Positions 1-10,592 of a stretch of DNA of 64,000 nt are shown one piece after another. The notes beneath the pieces were generated by a model, which saw only the letters and a list, made by a program, of their open reading frames with translations, did no database searches and was not told the origin of the DNA. A program made the translations under genes and the position numbers. This stretch comes from Sipunculus nudus (taxonomy: Eukaryota > Annelida > Sipuncula > Golfingiida > Sipunculidae). Numbering within the stretch: position 1 is the first letter of the stretch; every line of letters starts with the position of its first letter. The DNA lies in NCBI GenBank assembly GCA_026874595.1, contig CM049320.1, positions 42,540,714 to 42,604,713 on the forward strand, given 5' to 3'.

Positions 1-365
1 CTTGACCCTTATCAGTAAATAAAATCCAGCAATCTAGAAGGGGGAAATGCAACAGTTTAGTTTGCATAAATAAGGTGTATCATACTAATGTTCCGTAAAA
101 TGCACTTTCCAGGAAACCTAATACTCGTCCCTCTGTTTCCTTTGAACATTGATATACTGCAATCTGAAAGGGATTCATCCATTAGTTCAGTTTGCAAGAA
201 ACACCCTCACTCGTATTCATGTTCCGCAAAGATCACTTGTTTGAAGGGGCATTTGATATTTGTTGTTTGGGATACAGGGAAATGAAAGGGAAATGAACAT
301 AAACACACGGCAACATAGTGAGCATAAATTTTGTTTATTGGTAAAAAAAAATACTCAGGAGCCAG

Positions 366-840
366 CTAAGCTTCACATGTCTCGTCAACCACCACTTCAT
401 AAAGCTGAAAAGATAGAACAATTTATGCTTTTGCTTTTCATGTAACGTTTTCTTTTAGATAGACATATTCATACCGAAACGGGTCAAAGCTATGTATCAC
501 AGCAACCTGAAAATGAGATGTCTAACATGTCGTGAACGTTTTGTGCTGTTTTATTCACTGCCGTTCATTGCGCATAATGTAACCATCTGTATATTATATG
601 CTTAAATTTTTTAGCATATTTATCAATATGATTTGAAGGCATATGTTGCTTGTTAATGTGACTGTTAAAGCCATGTGCTAATATAAAATAGGGTGTTTGA
701 CTTACTGCATTCCAGGACTCCAACCACTCGCTCTTACCAACTGCGCCCTTTCCTGTATACAAAAATAGTAAGAAGTTATAATTACCTGTAATATTTTGAA
801 ACATCGTGTGTGCAAGAGAAAATTGGTCTGCATTTTCCGT

Positions 841-886
<46 letters not shown>

Positions 887-1769
887 GCGGATTATTTTTC
901 ATTATATAACGTTACATAAGCATCTTGTAAATTGTATCAGATTATGCACTAGTTTTCGCTCACCTTCGGGGTCAATGACTGTTTCCCAAAGGGCTGCTAC
1001 ATCCGCATCCTCGATTACATCAGGGTCTCCAAGACCTAGAGTAGCGATAACATCAAAAGCAGCATCTCCTTCAGCCTCACACAGGCCGGTGGCCGTGGTG
1101 AACACAGGAACGAAAGTGGCCCTATCCACGGTGCCATCTGAAATGAAAGTATATTTGTCATCAAAGGAAACGTTACACAAGCTTGTCAAAATCTTGATTC
1201 ACGTGATGCATACAAGTCACTTGTGCTTAGTTTGGGAAGATGAAATTTTCTTAATGCTTTGGTGTAAGGGAAAGTGTTCGGGCTTCCCACGTGGCACCCA
1301 GATTTATTAGTTTGGCACTCACTTTCATTCTTGGTACCATTGATCAAACTCTCTAGTTCGCTTCTCTCCATCAGATTATTTCCATTCAGGTCAATCACAC
1401 AGAAGCCATTGCATCCTGTCTCGTTGTTTCTGTTGTTTGTTGAGGCAGCACAATCATCACAGTTGAAAACACTATTGAATAAAGAATATAATACACTACA
1501 TCACTACTCACAAAGGCATACCCATAGTTAGACCAAAATTGTTGTACTTTTCGGGGAGCCATTGGAATAGGAATAATATTGAATAAGTAGTCAAGTAGAA
1601 ATATTAGTTGCGTATCTGTAGCCATTTATGTATTAGGAATTTACCAAACCAGTATAGGAAAATGCCAAAAAATAGATCGCTTATTGCAAAAATAGAATGG
1701 TACATACTCCTGACAAAAGACAGGGCTCACAACACACACAAGAAAAGCGACAATTACGGCAGACTTCAT
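366..1769 (-). CDS. Secreted EF-hand calcium-binding protein, array copy G1 (five coding exons)
   Basis: Coding exons, in order: 1708-1769, 1323-1471, 964-1137, 706-752, 366-404. All introns are GT-AG, with phases 2, 1, 1 and 0. The spliced product is 156 residues. Residues 1-20 (MKSAVIVAFLVCVVSPVFCQ) are a signal peptide, so the protein should be secreted or lumenal. The first EF-hand loop is DLNGNNLMERSE (48-59), with D1, N3, N5 and E12 all good. The fourth is DPEGKGAVGKSE (126-137), split by the intron after Glu128. Loops 2 (67-78) and 3 (105-116) keep the hydrophobic residue at position 8 but lack the usual ligands. Mature cysteines are 25, 28, 41, 45, 90 and 154, an even number that would suit disulfides. 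Sequons lie at N37, N65 and N71. The start is the first ATG after the 5'UTR acceptor (exon from 1805) and sits in an ACC-ATG-A context. The stop is TAG at 366-368 and AATAAA lies at 334-339. The family is inferred from the EF-hand pattern; I recognise no named orthologue. Confidence 0.88.
848..883. repeat. (AT)n microsatellite in the third coding intron
   Basis: (AT)18 in G1. Counterparts: 6467-6506 (20 repeats), 9094-9129 (18), 14713-14748 (18), 20330-20363 (17), 25947-25994 (24) and 31703-31750 (24). It is almost absent in G8 and G9 and short in G10 (near 59279). It explains the YIYIYI-type open frames. Confidence 0.9.
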
Positions 1770-2206
1770 GGTACACTGGTCCTGATTACGAGTAGCTTGT
1801 TTCTCCTACAAGCAAATCAAAATAAAGAGTTGTTACATTTCCTTTTATGATTTTTCTCTGTGACAGACATAAAAATAGTACCTAGATATGAAAAAAAACT
1901 GACAGATATATAAATACTAACTAGATATGTTGATGGATAAAGTTCTTACCTTATCAAACTGATGAGTAAAGTTTTTTTCGAAAATATTTTTCTAACACGA
2001 TCGCTTTCATCAATATAATTTATATAGGTTTATAGGACTATATGCAATTCGAAAAAGTGTGTTATGACATATAAGAATTAGTACTCATTTAATAAAATAG
2101 AGTAAAATCTGTCATATGGTTTTAATAAACTATAAATGACAAGTATTATAGTTGCCTCTTATACAGTAACGGCGGAATCGGTCCAATAGCCAGAGAGCAT
2201 ACTTAC

Positions 2207-2345
2207 CGTTGCTAATCTGCAAATAGAATTCCGATGTGTGACTTTGACGACTCGGGTGCTATATATAGGCAGAACGCGGTAAATAGGATGAGCTAAGGGT
2301 GGGAACATCCAGATGAGACATCACGGATATGGGCACGTGTTGTTC
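2207..2345 (-). promoter_or_regulatory. G1 promoter and non-coding exon 1
   Basis: A TATA box (TATATATA, 2260-2267) precedes a short leader. The likely start is near 2233, and the leader ends at a GTAAGT donor (first intron base 2206). A CACGTG E-box lies at 2334-2339, 74 bp upstream of the TATA box. The same spacing is kept in nearly all other copies. The exact transcription start is inferred from the TATA position only. Confidence 0.7.
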
Positions 2346-3712
2346 CGGTCCCATTAGGAGATACGGTGATATGGACGATAAGCACGATGGCAAAGGACGG
2401 CTGAACTACTGCGCTTAACATACTTAGGTAATTTTAGATTGTTTATTATTTACAGCATTTTATCATGAGCAACAGATATAAGCAAAGCCAGTTGTACAAA
2501 CCGTATTAGCAGATCATACTGCGTTATACTGTTTAATCAGGGAATATTTGTATTATTTCAAAAGAAATACTAAATACAGAACTGAAATTTCTTTTTTTTT
2601 TATTTACTCCAAAGATATGGATATACATTTACGTAGAAGTCTGCGTACACATAAATTTGCAAAAGAATTAGTACATTAGAATAAGTTCCCGACCCCCTCC
2701 CCCTCTCCCGCACCACCCGCAACACGTGGCCACAAACGGCCGCGGCAGCTTCTGTTCACATAAGGACTATGTTATGCATTATTAATAACTTTCGCAAAGG
2801 CTATTTAACTTTGTCATATAAATATTACTCAATTTAACTGATTTCCTTAACATTCCGATAATAACATAACTTCATGGTTTCCCTTCAGGTATTTGCCGCG
2901 GACTTTGTGTAACAAGAAAAGAGCAAGAACAGTTATATTCGATTGAAAATATCTTGATAAAAACACAATGACACCCCGTCGTCCCCACTAATTGGTCTGT
3001 GAAGGAAGGGACTTTTCCGTTGTCTTTGTCAAAAATCGTATGATGATATCAAGGATTAGTAGACTTGGAGTTCAGGTAATTTAGTATATGACGATTATTT
3101 CAAATTAGACCGGAAAAATAATGGTTTCATTTTTGCTAAGAACTAAATAGCATGCAAGGAAACATAACTTAGAAAAGATATATGAGATTTATTCCAAAAT
3201 CAAACTGAAAAAAAACATGAAGAACGCTCAGCCATTGTTAGGCGTAACAGTCCGTCTTAATTTGCTTGAAAAAATTACCTTATTCGATTCCAATATCTTT
3301 GAAGATATAACATCCGAAATAGTCGCTATAAAAGGGTGTCAAGAGATGTTAATGTTGGGTGGGACAACCAGCGGTTAAAGCGAATGAAATCTGATAAAAT
3401 GTTCCTGATCAAGAAAGGTGTTCTTTCAAAGCGGAATAGATCATAGCAAAAATTAGGATTTTCCACTAGAGAAGTGTGGCTTACAATGTTGTGGCGATTT
3501 AACATGCGCAATAAAAAGTCAAAACCCATCATTTATCAAAAGCACGTGTGACGCCATATTCTTTACAATTCGGCACAAAACACATATACAATTTTCATGT
3601 CATTTGTGGTGGTCTTTTTTCGTTGTCCGTCAGTGTGACAGTTATAAGTCTATCACACATTGTTTATGATCATATAATTTACATTCCATAAAAAATGTTA
3701 CTATGTACAACA

Positions 3713-3931
3713 TTAACACCTTAGAATTTTTAGACAGATACAAACATTGTAAAAAAGCAGTATTCCAACCAGTCCTGATATAAAAGTTTTATTTAAATCA
3801 GCTATCAGTTCTTCAGAAATGTCACTGACCTTTTGCTTGATTTCACTATAACTTATCTGTTTGTCAGTAGAATGACGCACTGAAGCTCCGGTATTTATAA
3901 ACATTCTTGTAACTGAAACATAGGTTTTCAA
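3713..3931 (-). other. Conserved open stretch with splice-like edges, repeated in the spacers
   Basis: The minus strand reads TRMFINTGASVRHSTDKQIS, followed by SEIKQKVSDISEELIADLNK. The core is bounded by an acceptor-like TATGTTTCAG and a donor-like AAG-GTCAGTG. It is kept open in U1 and U3-U6, and in U9 (55849-56064) and U10 (62665-62865), with few replacements; U7 (about 35490-35610) and U8 (about 42480-42600) keep the core. The part around STDKQISCSEI resembles a weak EF-hand loop. I find no start, stop or partner exons, so this may be an orphan exon or simply slowly changing spacer. Confidence 0.3.
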
Positions 3932-5617
3932 ATACCTGCAGGCATGTTCTTTTGTTTTATTTTTGGTATAAAGAGAGTGGCGTGCTTTTGTTTTTTTATG
4001 TTTGCGACAGTTTATCCGTTATTTTTATAATAACAAATAACAACCGTCTGAAGGCTTTAGTTAGAATATCATCTGTTTCTCACTTTATTGGAAAATTGTA
4101 ATAATGCATATAACATATACCTTTCACTGGTTAACACACAGAAAGTTCACAGTTAATCAGCACGACCAGAAATGTGGTGAATTATGAGTATGAATGCCAC
4201 ACAGAGCTCAATCATTTTTTCATCAGTATTATTTATAATGGGTACCACAAGTTGGCTTTGTACTTTGATCATGGCCCGTTGTGTTACATATTACACATGT
4301 GCAAGGTTATCGACACAGCATATATCTGATGGACCACAAATGCGATTATTCAAAACATTATTACAGCAAATGTGCTAGTTTAATTGTTTTGAGTAAGTGC
4401 TTTTGTTAAAACTATGTACTTTAATAGACCAATCAACTTTTTTATGACACCCTTGTTTCCTACTTATAACATTTCCTCGGTAATGCCATTTACCTTTATT
4501 CCATTTAATTTACCTAGGTATGATGGAGCAACCTAAATCTCATTATGATGCGCCCTTATGTTTCCGTTTTAGACGGCCTAAATAAGTACAGCAATTAAGT
4601 GAGTTTCCCACCAGTAGGCACATGGATTATTCTCAAACATGAAACTATCTATTATGGATTCTTTTTCTGTTGCTGCTTTCGTCACTCAGCTCTCAGCTTT
4701 CTTGCTTTTATGACAGGTCGCGTCACTTACATTCACATTACGGCGGCGAAATCAAGATTTATATCCCAGGACTAGTTTGATGTATCCTTCTGAAATTTCG
4801 CATGTGTATACATCTCACATAGTTCTTTATCATACACAAAATTGGTGGCGCCACCTGCAACCATTTTGCACATCGTCCGTCTGTTTGTCTGCTTGGGACA
4901 AAATCACTCATATCTCGGCAGGGGTTTGACTTATCTGCCAAAAAATTTGCATGTATATACATCTTGGACAGCTTTCTCGATTTTATGGCAGTAGGCGCCA
5001 CCTACTTTCAGGTTCAAACTGCAGGCAACCGGGATTTTATCTCAGGACGTTTTGACGTATCCTCCCGAAATTTTGCACGTTAATAGATCTCACATAGCTT
5101 TTTATCATAGGAAAACAGGTGGCGCCACCTGCAACCATTTTTACACAGCGTCCGTCTGTTTGTCTGTCATGGGATAAAATCACTCAAATCTCAGCAGTTG
5201 TTTGACTTATTTGCCAAAAATTTTGCAATTGTTCACAACTTGGATAACTTTCTGGATTTTGTGGCAGGCGGCGCCACCTACATACACATTTCGGCTGTAG
5301 ACATATTGCTATGTGTTGCTAATATGCAACACTCCTCTCTCTATTTCCCCTTGCCACTGAATTCATGCCTCACTTCACCAGTCCCACTCTGGTTTCGGCG
5401 GATACACGTAGTTGCTTGTCGACTACCCGTATTCTAGTTCTTATTATTATTTTGTTAGCTGGCTATAGATAGGCCAAAATAGCGTTTGGGATCTTCCGTC
5501 AGCTCTACTCAAATCGTTACTACCCAAACAGAACAAAATAACAGATACATACAGTCTCTCATGTCAGTGTGGGCAACACGTTGCTACATGTTTGGTGAAA
5601 CCCTGATTACCGCTACT

Positions 5618-6460
5618 CTTGACCCTTATCAGTAAATAAAATCCAGCAATCTAGAAGGGGGAAATGCAACAGTTTAGTTTGCATAAATAAGGTGTATCAT
5701 AATAATGTTCCGTAAAATGCACTTTCCAGGAAACCTAATACTCGTCCCTCTGTTTCCTTTGAACATTGATATACTGCAATCTGAAAGGGATTCATCCATT
5801 AGTTCAGTTTGCAAGAAACACCCTCACTCGTATTCATGTTCCGCAAAGATCACTTGTTTGAAGGGGCATTTGATATTTGTTGTTTGGGATACAGGGAAAT
5901 GAAAGGGAAATGAACATAAACACACGGCAACATAGTGAGCATAAATTTTGTTTATTGGTAAAAAAAAATACTCAGGAGCCAGCTAAGCTTCACATGTCTC
6001 GTCAACCACCACTTCATAAAGCTGAAAAGATAGAACAATTTATGCTTTTGCTTTTCATGTAACGTTTTCTTTTAGATAGACATATTCATACCGAAACGGG
6101 TCAAAGCTATGTATCACAGCAACCTGAAAATGAGATGTCTAACATGTCGTGAACGTTTTGTGCTGTTTTATTCACTGCCGTTCATTGCGCATAATGTAAC
6201 CATCTGTATATTATATGCTTAAATTATTAAGCATATTTATCAATATGATTTGAAGGCATATGTTGCTAGTTAATGTGACTGTTAAAGCCATGTGCTAATA
6301 TAAAATAGGGTGTTTGACTTACTGCATTCCAGGACTCCAACCACTCGCTCTTACCAACTGCGCCCTTTCCTGTATACAAAAATAGTAAGAAGTTATAATT
6401 ACCTGTAATATTTTGAAACATCGTGTGTGCAAGAGAAAATTGGTCTGCATTTTCCGTACC

Positions 6461-6509
<49 letters not shown>

Positions 6510-8244
6510 GCGGATTATTTTTCATTATATATCGTTACATAAGCATCTTGTAAATTGTATCAGATTATGCACTAGTTTTCACTCACCTTCGGGGTCAATG
6601 ACTGTTTCCCAAAGGGCTGCTACATCCGCATCCTCGATTACATCAGGGTCTCCAAGACCTAGAGTAGCGATAACATCAAAAGCAGCATCTCCTTCAGCCT
6701 CACACAGGCCGGTGGCCGTGGTGAACACAGGAACGAAAGTGGCCCTATCCACGGTGCCATCTGAAATGAAAGTATATTTGTCATCAAAGGAAACGTTACA
6801 CAAGCTTGTCAAAATCTTGATTCACGTGATGCATACAAGTCACTTGTGCTTAGTTTGGGAAGATGAAATTTTCTTAATGCTTTGGTGTAAGGGAAAGTGT
6901 TCGGGCTTCCCACATGGCACCCAGATTTATTAGTTTGGCACTCACTTTCATTCTTGGTACCATTGATCAAACTCTCTAGTTCGCTTCTCTCCATCAGATT
7001 ATTTCCATTCAGGTCAATCACACAGAAGCCATTGCATCCTGTCTCGTTGTTTCTGTTGTTTGTTGAGGCAGCACAATCATCACAGTTGAAAACACTATTG
7101 AATAAAGAATATAATACATTACATCACTACTCACAAAGGCATACCCATAGTTAGACCAAAATTGTTGTACTTTTTCGGGGAGCCATTGGAATAGGAATAA
7201 TATTGAATAAGTAGTCAAGTAGAAATATTAGTTGCGTATCTGTAGCCATTTATGTATTAGGAATTTACCAAACCAGTATAGGAAAATGCCAAAAAATAGA
7301 TCGCTTATTGCAAAAATAGAATGGTACATACTCCTGACAAAAGACAGGGCTCACAACACACACAAGAAAAGCGACAATTACGGCAGACTTCATGGTACAC
7401 TGGTCCTGATTACGAGTAGCTTGTTTCTCCTACAAGCAAATCAAAATAAAGAGTTGTTACATTTCCTTTTATGATTTTTCTCTGCAACCATTTTGCACAT
7501 CGTCCGTCTGTTTGTCTGCTTGGGACAAAATCACTCATATCTCGGCAGGGGTTTGACTTATCTGCAAAAAAATTTGCATGTATATACATCTTGGACAGCT
7601 TTCTCGATTTTATGGCAGTAGGCGCCACCTACTTTCAGGTTCAAACTGCAGGCAACCGGGATTTTATCTCAGGACGTTTTGACGTATCCTCCCGAAATTT
7701 TGCACGTTAATAGATCTCACATAGCTTTTTATCATAGGAAAACAGGTGGCGCCACCTGCAACCATTTTTACACAGCGTCCGTCTGTTAGTCTGTCATGGG
7801 ATAAAATCACTCATATCTCAGCAGTTGTTTGACTTATTTGCCAAAAATTTTGCAATTGTTCACAACTTGGATAACTTTCTGGATTTTGTGGCAGGTGGCG
7901 CCACCTACATACACATTTCGGCTGTAGACATATTGCTATGTGTTGCTAATATGCAACACTCCTCTCTCTATTTCCCCTTGCCACTGAATTCATGCCTCAC
8001 TTCACCAGTCTCACTCTGGTTTCGGCGGATACACGTAGTTGCTTGTCGACTACCCGTATTCTAGTTCTTATTATTATTTTGTTAGCTGGCTATAGATAGG
8101 CCAAAATAGCGTTTGGGATCTTCCGTCAGCTCTACTCAAATCGTTACTACCCAAACAGAACAAAATAACAGATACATACAGTCTCTCATGTCAGTGTGGG
8201 CAACACGTTGCTACATGTTTGGTGAAACCCTGATTACCGCTACT
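5618..8244. repeat. Tandem unit U2, shortened to 2627 bp
   Basis: This unit is shorter than U1 by 2990 bp. The left part follows U1 up to TTTTTCTCTG at 7475-7484. It then continues directly as the satellite sequence that in U1 begins near 4858. Everything between (promoter, spacer, EF-hand relic, minus-strand open stretch, LINE scar) is gone. 7485-8070 is satellite with GGTGGCGCCACC palindromes; 8071-8244 is the common 3' flank. Confidence 0.88.
5983..7393 (-). CDS. Secreted EF-hand protein, array copy G2 (promoterless)
   Basis: Coding exons 7332-7393, 6946-7094, 6587-6760, 6323-6369, 5983-6021. The encoded protein matches G1. The donor after the third coding exon is GTGAGT here, against GTGAGC in most copies, so it is a better site. 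AATAAA lies at 5951-5956. The 5'UTR acceptor is present (exon from 7429), but the sequence leaves the array pattern at 7484. The TATA box, E-box and non-coding exon are therefore missing. The reading frame is whole, yet the copy is probably silent unless the satellite upstream supplies a start. Confidence 0.82.
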
Positions 8245-8609
8245 CTTGACCCTTATCAGTAAATAAAATCCAGCAATCTAGAAGGGGGAAATGCAACAGT
8301 TTAGTTTGCATAAATAAGGTGTATCATACTAATGTTCCGTAAAATGCACTTTCCAGGAAACCTAATACTCGTCCCTCTGTTTCCTTTGAACATTGATATA
8401 CTGCAATCTGAAAGGGATTCATCCATTAGTTCAGTTTGCAAGAAACACCCTCACTCGTATTCATGTTCCGCAAAGATCACTTGTTTGAAGGGGCATTTGA
8501 TATTTGTTGTTTGGGATACAGGGAAATGAAAGGGAAATGAACATAAACACACGGCAACATAGTGAGCATAAATTTTGTTTATTGGTAAAAAAAAATACTC
8601 AGGAGCCAG

Positions 8610-9087
8610 CTAAGCTTCACATGTCTCGTCAACCACCACTTCATAAAGCTGAAAAGATAGAACAATTTATGCTTTTGCTTTTCATGTAACGTTTTCTTTT
8701 AGATAGACATATTCATACCGAAACGGGTCAAAGCTATGTATCACAGCAACCTGAAAATGAGATGTCTAACATGTCGTGAACGTTTTGTGCTGTTTTATTC
8801 ACTGCCGTTCATTGCGCATAATGTAAACATCTGTATATTATATGCTTAAATTTTTTAGCATATTTATCAATATGATTTGAAGGCATATGTTGCTAGTTAA
8901 TGTGACTGTTAAAGCCATGTGCTAATATAAAATAGGGTGTTTGACTTACTGCATTCCAGGACTCCAACCACTCGCTCTTACCAACTGCGCCCTTTCCTGT
9001 ATACAAAAATAGTAAGAAGTTATAATTACCTGTAATATTTTGAAACATCGTGTGTGCAAGAGAAAATTGGTCTGCATTTTCCGTACA

Positions 9088-9132
<45 letters not shown>

Positions 9133-10016
9133 GCGGATTATTTTTCATTATATATCGTTACATAAGCATCTTGTAAATTGTATCAGATTATGCACTAGTT
9201 TTCGCTCACCTTCGGGGTCAATGACTGTTTCCCAAAGGGCTGCTACATCCGCATCCTCGATTACATCAGGGTCTCCAAGACCTAGAGTAGCGATAACATC
9301 AAAAGCAGCATCTCCTTCAGCCTCACACAGGCCGGTGGCCGTGGTGAACACAGGAACGAAAGTGGCCCTATCCACGGTGCCATCTGAAATGAAAGTATAT
9401 TTGTAATCAAAGGAAACGTTACACAAGCTTGTCAAAATCTTGATTCACGTGATGCATACAAGTCACTTGTGCTTAGTTTGGGAAGATGAAATTTTCTTAA
9501 TGCTTTGGTGTAAGGGAAAGTGTTTGGGCTTCCCACATGGCACCCAGATTTATTAGTTTGGCACTCACTTTCATTCTTGGTACCATTGATCAAACTCTCT
9601 AGTTCGCTTCTCTCCATCAGATTATTTCCATTCAGGTCAATCACACAGAAGCCATTGCATCCTGTCTCGTTGTTTCTGTTGTTTGTTGAGGCAGCACAAT
9701 CATCACAGTTGAAAACACTATTGAATAAAGAATATAATACATTACATCACTACTCACAAAGGCATACCCATAGTTAGACCAAAATTGTTGTACTTTTTCG
9801 GGGAGCCATTGGAATAGGAATAATATTGAATAAGTAGTCAAGTAGAAATATTAGTTGCGTATCTGTAGCCATTTATGTATTAGGAATTTACCAAACCAGT
9901 ATAGGAAAATGCCAAAAAATAGATCGCTTATAGCAAAAATAGAATGGTACATACTCCTGACAAAAGACAGGGCTCACAACACACACAAGAAAAGCGACAA
10001 TTACGGCAGACTTCAT
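8610..10016 (-). CDS. Secreted EF-hand protein, array copy G3
   Basis: Coding exons 9955-10016, 9569-9717, 9210-9383, 8950-8996, 8610-8648. The encoded protein is the same as G1. AATAAA at 8578-8583. The 5'UTR acceptor exon starts at 10052. The first intron runs to the non-coding exon at 10454. All splice sites agree with the other copies. This copy and its whole unit look identical to G4/U4. Confidence 0.88.
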
Positions 10017-10453
10017 GGTACACTGGTCCTGATTACGAGTAGCTTGTTTCTCCTACAAGCAAATCAAAATAAAGAGTTGTTACATTTCCTTTTATGATTT
10101 TTCTCTGTGACAGACATAAAAATAGTACCTAGATATGAAAAAAAACTGACAGATATATAAATACTAACTAGATATGTTGATGGATAAAGTTCTTACCTTA
10201 TCAAACTGATGAGTAAAGTTTTTTTCGAAAATATTTTTCTAACACGATCGCTTTCATCAATATAATTTATATAGGTTTATAGGACTATATGCAATTCGAA
10301 AAAGTGTGTTATGACATCTAAGAATAAGTACTCATTTAATAAAATAGAGTAAAATCTGTCATATGGTTTTAATAAACTATAAATGACAAGTATTATAGTT
10401 GCCTCTTATACAGTAACGGCGGAATCGGTCCAATAGCCAGAGAGCATACTTAC

Positions 10454-10592
10454 TGTTGCTAATCTGCAAATAGAATTCCGATGTGTGACTTTGACGACTC
10501 GGGTGCTATATATAGGCAGAACGCGGTAAATAGGATGAGCTAAGGGTGGGAACATCCAGATGAGACATCACGGATATGCGCACGTGTTGTTC
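10454..10592 (-). promoter_or_regulatory. G3 promoter and non-coding exon 1
   Basis: TATA box at 10507-10514 and CACGTG at 10581-10586. The non-coding exon ends at 10454, before a GTAAGT donor. The layout is the same as in G1. Confidence 0.7.

Larger units (their letters stand above)
1..5617. repeat. Tandem unit U1 (gene G1 plus spacer)
   Basis: The unit runs from one CTTGACCCTTATCAG mark to the next. 1-310 is the 3' flank of G1, with no gene that I can support. 2346-3085 is AT-rich spacer with a C-rich patch near 2693-2730. 3086-3250 is a truncated EF-hand relic on the plus strand. 3713-3931 is a conserved minus-strand open stretch. Around 4630-4710 is a remnant of a LINE fragment whose RT part is deleted. 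4715-5440 is satellite with GGTGGCGCCACC-type palindromes (for example near 4846, 5121 and 5267). The start of this unit may lie left of the window. Confidence 0.85.

Noticed and set aside
88-285. Frame MFRKMHFPGNL recurring in every unit
   Set aside because: It lies just past the polyadenylation signal of the G genes. It is frameshifted in U8 and shortened in U9 and U10, so it does not behave like a coding sequence.
810-1310. Plus-strand frame of 166 residues with YIYIYI and SASSITSGSP stretches
   Set aside because: It is the opposite strand of the third coding exon of G1 joined to the (AT)n microsatellite. The same by-product recurs in every unit.
3326-3532. Minus-strand frame MMGFDFLLRMLNRHN repeated in the spacers
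   Set aside because: It has no splice edges or known domain. The plus strand of the same region looks at least as much like a worn EF-hand piece, so I do not call a gene.
5198-5437. Repeated plus-strand frame beginning MFDLFAKNF
   Set aside because: It is a translation of the satellite and its flank. The palindrome supplies the GGAT-type residues, and frames shift in the diverged units.
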